NCBI GenBank assembly: GCA_026994735.1
Contig: JALWQD010000222.1
Span: 1-5,029 of the forward strand
DNA: 5,029 nucleotides
Direction: 5' to 3'
From: Gammaproteobacteria bacterium
GTDB lineage: Bacteria; Pseudomonadota; Gammaproteobacteria; SZUA-140
Shown: one piece after another, positions 1 to 5,029 of the stretch
How the letters are laid out: every line of letters starts with the position of its first letter
Position numbering within the stretch: the first letter of the stretch is position 1
The notes under the pieces: model-generated
The model's database searches: none
What the model was told of the DNA's origin: nothing
The model's input: only the letters and a program-made list of their open reading frames with translations
Translations under genes and position numbers: made by a program

Positions 1-681
1 ATTGCCGATGCACAAAAAGGAACCTTGGTGACATTGACTGCGGAGGCCAGTATGGCTGTTGACAGTGATGAGGTGATTGTCGATTTTCGTGTTCAGGCAG
101 AGGCCAAAGATACGGCGGGCCTGGCATGGAGAGTAGATGAGCTTAGCCGGCAGATTGCCCGACAACTGGCATCCGAAAAAGGTCTCCAGCTGGCAACACG
201 CAACCGCCGCTTGCAGCCATTGCATCATTATGATCGTGATCAAGGCAAGAGCGTTCGTGATGGTTGGCGTTTACTGCAAGTAACGCGGATTAGACGCCAC
301 CGCTTGAAGGCCGTGAGTAACTGGTTGGCAAAAATTGAACAAAGGGGGGCGCAACTTGATCATTTGCAATATCGCCTTTCTCAGGAGAAGGCTTTAGCTG
401 TGCAGGCTCAGTTACGGCGACAGGCGATCGCCAGCTTTCGCCGTCAGGCGGATGAGATTGCTGTTGCCCTGGGCGCCGACAGTTACCGGATTATCCATTT
501 ATCTACGGCGGCAAATTCTTCTCCTCAGCCAATGCCCGAGCAGCGACTGATGATGGCCGTCGCAGCTGACAGCGGGCCGTCACTTGCCGCAGGAAAACAG
601 GATGTGACCTTACATGTTTCCGGGCAGATCCTGCTGCCGGAGAAGGTTTTTTTCCCTGGGCAGCAGACGGCAGACCAATGA
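1..681 (+). CDS. SIMPL (DUF541) domain protein, 5' end missing
   Basis: This is the C-terminal 226 residues of a protein that resembles the SIMPL/DUF541 family, which are mostly secreted or periplasmic proteins without a settled biochemical role. The reading frame is open to the first base of the window, so the true start and probably a signal peptide lie upstream. The TTG at 25 is merely an in-frame codon and not a convincing start. The visible protein opens with a beta-rich segment (TLVTLTAEASMAVDSDEVIV, about residues 9-28), as in the family's N-terminal strand pair. Residues about 128-168 match the family's charged helix of the type R-A-x-x-A-x-x-x-A-x-x-L-G (RRQAIASFRRQADEIAVALG). Residues about 196-212 (GKQDVTLHVSGQILL) match its closing 'V-x-V-x-G-x-I-x-L' strand. 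The product ends 97 bp before cydP with no clear terminator between them. A link to the oxidase is not shown. The family call is fairly sure; the function is unknown. Confidence 0.82.
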   Translation: MADAQKGTLVTLTAEASMAVDSDEVIVDFRVQAEAKDTAGLAWRVDELSRQIARQLASEKGLQLATRNRRLQPLHHYDRDQGKSVRDGWRLLQVTRIRRHRLKAVSNWLAKIEQRGAQLDHLQYRLSQEKALAVQAQLRRQAIASFRRQADEIAVALGADSYRIIHLSTAANSSPQPMPEQRLMMAVAADSGPSLAAGKQDVTLHVSGQILLPEKVFFPGQQTADQ

Positions 682-712
682 GTCTGTAAAGGCACCCAAA
701 GCATGTTGTTTA

Positions 713-742
713 TTGACGGAGCGGAGCAATACGCGATATAAA
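713..742 (+). promoter_or_regulatory. candidate sigma70 promoter P1 of the cyd operon
   Basis: A TTGACG -35 (713-718) and a TATAAA -10 (737-742) are separated by 18 bp. They lie in the AT-rich gap before cydP. Predicted transcription would begin near 749-750 and leave a leader of about 30 nt on cydP. The -10 directly abuts the -35 of the second promoter, so the two could not be occupied at the same time. This is inferred from consensus matching only. Confidence 0.45.
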
Positions 743-770
743 TTGACATATAAGTATATCCTAATATACT
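743..770 (+). promoter_or_regulatory. candidate sigma70 promoter P2 of the cyd operon
   Basis: A perfect TTGACA -35 (743-748), a 16-bp spacer and a TATACT -10 (765-770, one mismatch to TATAAT) make this the best promoter match in the window. The start site should fall around 776-779, which is at or within two bases of the cydP ATG (779). Transcription from P2 would therefore give a leaderless or nearly leaderless cydP message. The cydA start lies about 170 nt further on and has its own ribosome binding site. Confidence 0.62.
753..770. promoter_or_regulatory. perfect dyad over the P2 -10, candidate operator
   Basis: The inverted repeat AGTATAT-CCTA-ATATACT has two exact 7-bp arms and a 4-bp centre. 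Its right arm contains the whole P2 -10, and it lies just downstream of the predicted P1 start. That is a position where a bound dimeric repressor would block P2 and obstruct P1. It does not match the FNR consensus (TTGAT-N4-ATCAA), so I do not assign a regulator. AT-rich promoters can produce such dyads by chance, because -10 elements are themselves partly self-complementary. Confidence 0.42.
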
Positions 771-778
771 GATCGCCT

Positions 779-952
779 ATGAAGATGAGCTTGCGACAAG
801 AGATTGCCATTGTCCTCGTGATCAAGACGGTTGCCATCTTTAGCATCTGGTGGTTATTTTTTTCGGCAGATGAAATGCCGGAAACGCCTGTGAAACATGT
901 CCTTGCCGGTCATCAAGGATCGTCTATGCCATCTTATAAGGAGTTGCAATGA
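779..952 (+). CDS. cydP: CydP, putative small subunit of cytochrome bd oxidase
   Basis: This 57-residue protein starts MKMSLRQEIAIVLVIKTVAI. It matches my recollection of the CydP small proteins encoded just upstream of cydAB in some beta- and gammaproteobacteria. The shared pattern is a short basic N-terminus, 'R-x-E-I-A' then a helix with an internal Lys, an aromatic 'I-W-W-L-F-F' end, and an acidic or polar tail. One membrane segment covers about residues 8-28 (charge-poor, with K16 inside it), and residues 29-57 are hydrophilic. Its role is putative: a single-helix subunit or assembly partner of the oxidase. The last codons overlap cydA by ATGA (949-952), which implies translational coupling. 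No Shine-Dalgarno precedes the ATG at 779; an in-frame ATG at 785 has none either. The gene is short, but family match, position and coupling make it real. Confidence 0.85.
   Translation: MKMSLRQEIAIVLVIKTVAIFSIWWLFFSADEMPETPVKHVLAGHQGSSMPSYKELQ
938..943 (+). promoter_or_regulatory. ribosome binding site of cydA
   Basis: AAGGAG lies inside the last codons of cydP. It is 5 nt before the ATG at 949 and 8 nt before the adjacent ATG at 952, so spacing slightly favours the second start. It gives cydA its own initiation signal in addition to coupling from cydP. Confidence 0.75.
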
Positions 953-2478
953 TGGATTCGCTGGTAGAAGTCTCACGTATGCAGTTTGCATTCACGGCAC
1001 TGATTCACTTTATCTTTGTTCCTTTGACATTAGGTTTGAGTTTCCTGCTGGTGATTATGGAAACGGTTTATGTTATTACGGGAAAGGAAATTTACCGTGA
1101 CATGACCCAGTTTTGGGGCAAGCTTTTTGGTATCAATTTTGCCATGGGAGTGACTACCGGACTGACCATGGAGTTTCAGTTTGGCACGAACTGGGCCTAT
1201 TATTCCCATTATGTTGGTGATGTCTTTGGTGTGCCACTGGCGATAGAAGGCATGATGGCCTTTTTTCTTGAATCGACTTTTGTCGGTTTGTTCTTTGTTG
1301 GCTGGAAACGACTGACGAAATACCAGCATCTGACGGTAACATTTCTTGTTGCCATCGGTTCCAATATGTCGGCATTGTGGATATTGATTGCCAATGGCTG
1401 GATGCAAAACCCGGTCGGTGCTGTCTTCAACCCCGAAACCATGCGCATGGAATTGTCGAGTTTTTCCGCCCTGATATTCAATCCGGTGGCACAGGCCAAA
1501 TTTGTCCATACCGTCAGCGCTGGCTATGTTACCGGCAGTACCTTTGTCCTCGCCATCAGCGCCTGGTATTTGCTAAAGGGACAGCACATTGAATTTGCCA
1601 AACGATCATTTGCCGTCGCTGCTGGTTTTGGCCTGGCAGCAATCATGTCGGCAATTATTCTCGGTGATGAATCGGGCTATACCCTTGGTGATGTCCAGAA
1701 AGCCAAGCTGGCGGCGATGGAAGCCGAGTGGGAGACGGAGTCAGCACCCGCGAGTTTGACACTCTTTGGTTTACCGGACCAGGAAGCAATGGAGACGCAT
1801 TATGCCATCCGGATTCCCTATCTCCTCGGTCTGATTGCGACACGTTCTATCGATGAGCCCGTTGAAGGTTTGAAAGATATTATTGAGCGCAATGAGCGAC
1901 GGATTGCGCGTGGCATGATTGCCTATGGTGCTTTGCAGCGTTTTCATGACAGTGGTGGTCAGGATAAAGAGGCCTTGGTTGTGATCCGCAAGTATGAGGC
2001 TGATCTCGGCTACGGTTTGTTATTGCGCCGGTATACTGACAATGTTGAGGATGCCAGCGAAGAACAAATTCATCAGGCAGCTCTGGCCTCTGTGCCACGC
2101 GTGGCCCCCCTGTTCTTCAGCTTTCGGATTATGGTTGCCTGCGGCTTTCTGTTATTGCTGACCTATTTATTAGCTGCCTGGAATGTTTACCGGAATGCCT
2201 TTTACAAGAAGCCGTGGTTGTTACGGCTGGCCTTCTGGTCGCTGCCATTACCTTGGATCTGTGTCGAGTTGGGATGGTTTGTCGCCGAGTATGGCCGTCA
2301 GCCATGGACGATCAGTGGCATCCTGCCTACCTGGCTATCGACGTCGAGTCTGTCGGCAAGTTCGGTTTATACCAGTCTTGCGGCTTTCGTCATCTTTTAT
2401 CTTGCGCTGACCGCAGTGGAGATGTATCTGATGTTTAAATATGCCCGCAAGGGACCAAGCCTTTTAAAGGCGCATTGA
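949..2478 (+). CDS. cydA: cytochrome bd quinol oxidase subunit I (CydA), long Q-loop type
   Basis: CydA is the heme-bearing subunit of the inner-membrane cytochrome bd oxidase, which oxidises quinol and reduces O2 to water. The 509-residue protein (E. coli CydA is 522) aligns along its whole length. All key positions are present, numbered from the first ATG: H20 (E. coli H19, active-site heme ligand), E100 and E108 (E99, E107), H187 and M395 (H186, M393, heme b558 ligands), R393 (R391), and E447 in the GWFVAEYGRQPW block (E445, heme b595). The quinol-binding Q-loop begins at GDESGY (239-244), keeps K253 and E258 (K252, E257), and has the long C-terminal insert (about 300-380) of the E. coli-like subfamily. 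About nine hydrophobic segments are visible. Two adjacent ATGs (949, 952) are possible; the second gives the E. coli register exactly. The C-terminus is about a dozen residues shorter than in E. coli. cydB follows after 15 bp. Confidence 0.98.
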   Translation: MMDSLVEVSRMQFAFTALIHFIFVPLTLGLSFLLVIMETVYVITGKEIYRDMTQFWGKLFGINFAMGVTTGLTMEFQFGTNWAYYSHYVGDVFGVPLAIEGMMAFFLESTFVGLFFVGWKRLTKYQHLTVTFLVAIGSNMSALWILIANGWMQNPVGAVFNPETMRMELSSFSALIFNPVAQAKFVHTVSAGYVTGSTFVLAISAWYLLKGQHIEFAKRSFAVAAGFGLAAIMSAIILGDESGYTLGDVQKAKLAAMEAEWETESAPASLTLFGLPDQEAMETHYAIRIPYLLGLIATRSIDEPVEGLKDIIERNERRIARGMIAYGALQRFHDSGGQDKEALVVIRKYEADLGYGLLLRRYTDNVEDASEEQIHQAALASVPRVAPLFFSFRIMVACGFLLLLTYLLAAWNVYRNAFYKKPWLLRLAFWSLPLPWICVELGWFVAEYGRQPWTISGILPTWLSTSSLSASSVYTSLAAFVIFYLALTAVEMYLMFKYARKGPSLLKAH

Positions 2479-2493
2479 GCGAGGGATACGACG

Positions 2494-3627
2494 ATGTTCG
2501 AATACGAAACATTGAAGGTTATTTGGTGGGCATTGGTTGGATTTTTGCTGATCGGTTTCATAATTACCGATGGCTTTGATCTTGGTGTGGGTGCTCTTTT
2601 GCGATGGATTGGTCACACGGATGAAGAACGACGTGTGATCCTGAACTGTGTTGGCCCCACCTGGGATGGTAACCAGGTCTGGCTGGTTTTGGGGGCGGGA
2701 GCAATCTTTGCTGCTTGGCCACAAATCTATGCCAGTGCTTTTTCGATACTCTACCCGGCTATGCTGGCAGCGTTGTTCGCACTCTTTTTCCGCCCAACAG
2801 GTTTTGAATATCGCAGTAAGCTGGCCTCTCGTCATTGGCGTAATTTTTGGGATTGGGGACTGACGGTTGGCGGTGTTGTACCAACATTGGTTTTCGGTGT
2901 TGCTTTCGGTATCTTGCTCACTGGTTTGCCTTTTCATTTCGATCGTGAGATGCGTGTTGTTATCGACGCCGGGATTGTTGAGAGCATTTCGGCATTTTCA
3001 TTGCTCAGCGGTCTGGTTGCCGTAGCGATGGTGATGATGCATGGGGCAGCCTTTCTCAATACCAAAACATGTGCAGTGATTCAGCAGCGTGCGCGCAAGG
3101 CGATGAAAATCGCCGCCATTATGTTGATGTTTTTATTTGCTCTTGCCGGTGTCTGGGTCAGTGTCGGCCTGTCGGGTCATATCATTAGCCAGATCGGTGA
3201 TGTTAATTCAGCGCTGGCGCCGACGGCCAAGAGTGTGACGCTGGCTGCTGGTGGCTGGATGGATAATTATTCCCGCATGCCCTGGATGGTTGTGGCACCG
3301 ATAGTGGTTTTTGTTGCAGCTATCATGGTTATTCTGCTGTCAAAGCGGCCGGTCCTGGCTTTTCTGGCCAGCGGTGTCAGTTTGGCGGGGGTTATTCTGA
3401 CCGCAGGGTTTGCTTTGTTTCCCTTTATGTTGCCATCAATGACGTATCCCGATCATGGCCTTACGGTTTGGGATGCCAGTTCCAGTGAGTATTCTCTGGC
3501 CTTGATGTTGTTGGCAACTATCCTCTTTATGCCATTGATTATTGCCTATACCAGCTGGGTTTACCGTGTTCTCCGGGGGCCGATAAGGGTTGAGGATGTG
3601 CGCCGAAATGATTATGGCATGTACTAG
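2494..3627 (+). CDS. cydB: cytochrome bd quinol oxidase subunit II (CydB)
   Basis: CydB is the second integral membrane subunit of the bd oxidase. It pairs with CydA, binds no heme in the E. coli-type enzyme, and contributes a proton pathway. The protein is 377 residues (E. coli 379) and aligns without large gaps. The N-terminal block IWWALVGFLLIGFIITDGFD carries D26 and D29, and the GPTWDGNQVW block carries D58; these acidic residues are conserved, and D58 (with D29) is implicated in proton transfer in E. coli. Other signature blocks are FFRPTGFEYRSK (about 98-109), FALAGVW (about 215-221), LTAGFALFPFMLPS (about 302-315) and LTVWDASSS (about 324-332). The hydrophobic segments fit the eight or nine helices of the family. 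A GAGGG ribosome site (2481-2485) lies 8 nt before the ATG, which settles the start. It is co-transcribed with cydA (15-bp gap). An 87-bp gap separates it from cydX. Confidence 0.98.
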   Translation: MFEYETLKVIWWALVGFLLIGFIITDGFDLGVGALLRWIGHTDEERRVILNCVGPTWDGNQVWLVLGAGAIFAAWPQIYASAFSILYPAMLAALFALFFRPTGFEYRSKLASRHWRNFWDWGLTVGGVVPTLVFGVAFGILLTGLPFHFDREMRVVIDAGIVESISAFSLLSGLVAVAMVMMHGAAFLNTKTCAVIQQRARKAMKIAAIMLMFLFALAGVWVSVGLSGHIISQIGDVNSALAPTAKSVTLAAGGWMDNYSRMPWMVVAPIVVFVAAIMVILLSKRPVLAFLASGVSLAGVILTAGFALFPFMLPSMTYPDHGLTVWDASSSEYSLALMLLATILFMPLIIAYTSWVYRVLRGPIRVEDVRRNDYGMY

Positions 3628-3701
3628 TGTCGGCGAATGTGTTGTTTTTTGTACGGCCGGCTGGTTAGCGGCAAGGATTGAAATCAGTATTTACAGGCCG
3701 T
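3601..3701 (+). other. cydB-cydX junction with two inverted repeats
   Basis: The 87-bp gap after cydB contains no further gene: the longest short frames are about 14 codons and lack family resemblance. Two exact 6-bp inverted repeats are visible. CGCCGA (3601-3606) pairs with TCGGCG (3630-3635) across the cydB stop, and ACGGCC (3653-3658) pairs with GGCCGT (3696-3701) just before the cydX ribosome site. Loops of 23 and 37 nt make each a weak fold. They could affect mRNA processing or cydX translation, but may be chance. Confidence 0.25.
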
Positions 3702-3702
3702 G

Positions 3703-3708
3703 GGAGGT
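3703..3708 (+). promoter_or_regulatory. ribosome binding site of cydX
   Basis: GGAGGT is a near-perfect Shine-Dalgarno sequence, 6 nt before the cydX ATG. It supports translation of this very short gene from its own start despite the 87-bp gap after cydB. It is the strongest ribosome site in the operon. Confidence 0.8.
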
Positions 3709-3714
3709 CATTTG

Positions 3715-3807
3715 ATGTGGTATTTCACCTGGATACTTGGCGTTTTACTGGCCTGCGCAATGGGAGTGCTGGCGACAATCTGGTATGAGTTCCACTCGCA
3801 AGATTAG
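3715..3807 (+). CDS. cydX: CydX, small subunit of cytochrome bd oxidase
   Basis: This 30-residue protein, MWYFTWILGVLLACAMGVLA followed by TIWYEFHSQD, is a clear CydX (CydX/CbdX family, YbgT). It is a single transmembrane helix that packs against CydA and stabilises the hemes and activity of cytochrome bd. It matches E. coli CydX (37 residues, from memory) at MWYF-WILG-LLAC-GV. W6, G9, C14 and G17 are kept, and E25 is in register, but the hydrophilic tail after E25 is only five residues. The hydrophobic helix covers about residues 3-24. The start is fixed by the strong ribosome site just upstream. It is the last gene of the cyd operon, and its TAG overlaps the stop of the convergent GST gene by 4 bp, so transcription must run into the GST gene unless it stops in cydX itself. 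Confidence 0.95.
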   Translation: MWYFTWILGVLLACAMGVLATIWYEFHSQD

Positions 3808-4475
3808 TCGGTTGCTCTGATGTTGTGGCCGTGTTCTGGCCACAGTGTCGGTGTATCGCCACTGCTCCAGGGGGGGTGCTTTTTCATGACTTGCAGGAAC
3901 ACGGGGCTGTCCTCAAAGCTCTTCAGCCAGTTTTGCAGGCCGGGAAGCTTAAGGCTTTCGAAGTGGCTGCGATCGACAGCAGCAAACTGGCGTACAAATG
4001 GCAGCAGGGCATAATCAGCCAGTGTTTTTTGTTTACCTAACAGGGCCTTGCCCGCATGTGTGCGTAAACATTCGTCGAGCCTGGTGAGCATGGGCAGGCA
4101 CTGTTGACGGAGTTCCGTGACCGTTTGTTGCGGGTGGTGGAGATGATATTTGTAGGCATCAAGACGAGGCTTAAAATGTTCGTCATTGTCATCGATCAGT
4201 GCTTCAGTTGCCGCTCTATTTGCGCTTAACCAGCCTTCCGGATCATGCCTGCTCAAGGCCCAGCGCATGATGTCACGACTTTCCTCAATGACGCTGTTGT
4301 CAGCTAATTGCAAGACAGGAACGGTTCCCTTTGGTGAGAGTGCGAGCATTTCCGCCGGCTTGTTGCGCAGGGCGACTTCCCTTAGTTCACAGGAAATATT
4401 GGCGCTCGCCAGTGCCAGGCGAGCGCGGATCGCATAGGGGCAGCGACGAAAAGAGTAAAGAACGGGATAGCTCAT
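3804..4475 (-). CDS. glutathione S-transferase-like protein (thioredoxin-fold N-terminus)
   Basis: This 223-residue protein has the two-domain layout and length of cytosolic glutathione S-transferases. The N-terminal thioredoxin-like domain (about 1-75) carries the active-site loop SFRRCPYAIRARL with C12 in a C-P-Y-A setting, the cis-proline segment SPKGTVPVL (P53), and the E65-S66 pair in IEESRDIMRW that contacts the glutathione gamma-glutamyl group in this superfamily. The helical C-terminal domain (about 85-215) has the buried motif TLADYALLPF (151-160) with D154 in the N-capping position. A cysteine at the active site suggests thiol transfer or disulfide chemistry (omega- or Grx2-like) rather than classical conjugation; the substrate is unknown. 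The start at 4475 is preferred: MSYPVLYSF begins the first strand, and AGGG lies about 8 nt upstream. An in-frame ATG at 4499 would add eight residues that do not fit. Residues 200-202 are encoded over a run of seven C. Confidence 0.87.
   Translation of the reverse strand: MSYPVLYSFRRCPYAIRARLALASANISCELREVALRNKPAEMLALSPKGTVPVLQLADNSVIEESRDIMRWALSRHDPEGWLSANRAATEALIDDNDEHFKPRLDAYKYHLHHPQQTVTELRQQCLPMLTRLDECLRTHAGKALLGKQKTLADYALLPFVRQFAAVDRSHFESLKLPGLQNWLKSFEDSPVFLQVMKKHPPWSSGDTPTLWPEHGHNIRATD
3817..3851. repeat. strong hairpin in the 3' end of the GST gene, 9 bp past cydX
   Basis: TGTGGCC (3824-3830) and GGCCACA (3838-3844) form an exact 7-bp stem around a 7-nt loop. In + strand RNA the stem can extend outward to 3817/3851, giving about 14 pairs with several G-U wobbles. 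It sits just downstream of the cydX stop and inside the GST coding end (codons for LWPEHGHN). No U-run follows on either strand, so it is not a standard intrinsic terminator. It could still pause polymerase or protect the 3' end of the cyd message. Confidence 0.4.
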
Positions 4476-4606
4476 GTCAGTGCCCTGTCCTTTGCACATC
4501 GCCTGTTGGCCGTCGCAGGTGTTTGCTGGTGCAATGGCGGTCAGGACTTTGTTCTTGAATGAAGGCTTGAGGATCTGCGCACAACAGCGCCACAGTGCGG
4601 ACGGAG

Positions 4607-5029
4607 TCAGCCCGCTTGCGTTGTTAATGTGTTGTTTTTCTTTAGCTGTTTCTGTTGAACCTGGCCGATATGCTGTTGTTGCCGTTGTTCGGCAAGTTTG
4701 ACCTGGCGTTGACGCTCACGCAGGCCCATGCGTTTTTTATCGGACAAGTCTTCATGGCAATGAGGGCAGGAGACACCTTCTTCATAATATTGCGAGGCAA
4801 TGTCTTTTGGCGAGACAGGCCGCCTGCAAGCAAAACATTGTTGGTAGATACCGGGCGCAAGCTGATGATTGACCGAAACGCGGCCGTCAAAAACAAAGCA
4901 TTCTCCTTGCCAGAGGCTGTCGTTGCTGTCAATTGCTTCAAGATAGCGGAGAATGCCGCCGTCGAGCTGAAAGACCTGCTCAAAGCCCTGTTGCAGCAGA
5001 TAAGCGGAAGCTTTTTCGCAGCGGATGCC
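4607..5029 (-). CDS. trhO: TrhO-type rhodanese sulfurtransferase (tRNA U34 hydroxylase family), C-terminal part
   Basis: The minus-strand frame is open from the window edge to a TGA at 4607-4609 and gives the last 140 residues of a larger protein; the start lies beyond the window. The fragment begins GIRCEKASAYLLQQGFEQVF, the second half of the CTGGIRCEKA rhodanese loop. The expected catalytic cysteine is therefore about three residues outside the window. Next come QLDGGILRYLE (21-31), ending the rhodanese domain, and WQGECFVFDGRVSV (40-53), a TrhO/UPF0176 signature. Two CxxC pairs follow, C65/C68 and C88/C91 (CPHC), like a metal-binding knuckle. The end is a charged, Gln-rich helix-like tail (104-130). 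TrhO members (E. coli YceA) carry out O2-dependent 5-hydroxylation of uridine 34 in tRNA. The CxxC end differs from what I recall of E. coli YceA, so the exact function is inferred. The gene lies upstream of the GST gene on the same strand, 131 bp away. Confidence 0.88.
   Translation of the reverse strand, partial: GIRCEKASAYLLQQGFEQVFQLDGGILRYLEAIDSNDSLWQGECFVFDGRVSVNHQLAPGIYQQCFACRRPVSPKDIASQYYEEGVSCPHCHEDLSDKKRMGLRERQRQVKLAEQRQQQHIGQVQQKQLKKNNTLTTQAG

Noticed and set aside
671..686. CAGAC/GTCTG inverted repeat at the SIMPL stop codon, possible terminator
   Set aside because: The stem is only 5 bp (6 with a wobble) and is followed by TAAAGGCAC, not a U-run.
682..778. FNR or ArcA box in the cyd promoter region
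   Set aside because: TTGAC half-sites occur at 713 and 743 but neither is followed by the matching ATCAA at the FNR spacing, and no convincing ArcA direct repeat is seen.
1030..1509. 159-codon open frame antisense to cydA
   Set aside because: It mirrors a highly conserved coding segment, is rich in His, Gln and Lys as expected of an antisense shadow, and has no ribosome site or recognisable domain.
2464..2937. 157-codon open frame antisense to cydB and the cydA end
   Set aside because: Same reasoning: an antisense shadow of conserved CydB codons with no recognisable motif.
3628..3714. A further small oxidase subunit gene between cydB and cydX
   Set aside because: All frames close within about 14 codons and none gives a hydrophobic helix.
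3870..3876. Run of seven G (seven C in the GST coding strand) as a phase-variation tract
   Set aside because: Seven is short for a slippage switch and the frame is intact; the run lies near the 3' end, where a shift would alter only the last 20 or so residues.
4578..4599. CGCAC/GTGCG inverted repeat just past the trhO stop, possible terminator
   Set aside because: 5-bp stem, 12-nt loop and no U-run on the minus strand; likely chance.
4476..4606. Promoter for the GST gene in the 131-bp gap
   Set aside because: The best minus-strand match is TTGTGC with CATTCA 17 bp on, which is too weak; the GST gene may be read from the trhO side.
4474..4701. 75-codon + strand open frame across the GST-trhO gap
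   Set aside because: It overlaps the trhO coding end antisense, has no ribosome site and no family resemblance.
4642..4983. 113-codon open frame on the minus strand
   Set aside because: It lies wholly inside the TrhO-type gene in another frame, has low-complexity Ser/Asn-rich content and no family resemblance; the frame ending at 4607 carries the clear rhodanese and CxxC motifs.

Overview
The window is a bacterial chromosome segment of moderate GC content. It is built around a cytochrome bd quinol oxidase operon and most resembles a gammaproteobacterium. CydA and CydB align closely, residue for residue, with the Escherichia coli bd-I subunits, including the long Q-loop form of CydA. The CydX, glutathione S-transferase and rhodanese/TrhO types also fit a proteobacterium. 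I cannot name a genus from the sequence.

Layout, left to right. Positions 1-681 (+) hold the 3' part of a SIMPL/DUF541 protein gene whose start lies outside the window. A 97-bp AT-rich intergenic region (682-778) carries two tandem sigma70-like promoters. A perfect 7+7 bp dyad overlaps the -10 of the second one. The oxidase operon follows on the + strand: cydP (779-952), cydA (949-2478), cydB (2494-3627) and cydX (3715-3807). Neither cydP nor cydX was in the supplied ORF list; both were found by reading the frames directly. The other strand carries a glutathione S-transferase-like gene (3804-4475, -), which meets cydX tail to tail with a 4-bp overlap. It also carries the 3' end of a trhO-type rhodanese gene (4607-5029, -), cut off by the window edge. 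No gene is called in the 131-bp gap between the last two genes, and I see no convincing promoter there.

How the genes work together. CydA carries the hemes and the quinol site, CydB is its structural partner with the proton-channel acidic residues, and CydX is the small stabilising subunit. CydP is a second predicted one-helix small protein, translationally coupled to cydA by an ATGA overlap. The operon therefore encodes a membrane quinol:O2 oxidoreductase with two single-helix accessory proteins, one at each end. The SIMPL, GST and TrhO genes are neighbours without a demonstrated link. TrhO (O2-dependent tRNA U34 hydroxylation) and GST fit a loose oxygen/redox theme, but that is only inference.

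I do not see a clearly new biological system here. The points most worth following are the cyd control region (possible leaderless cydP, dyad on the -10), the CydP/CydX pair, and the overlapping convergent gene ends with a long RNA hairpin.
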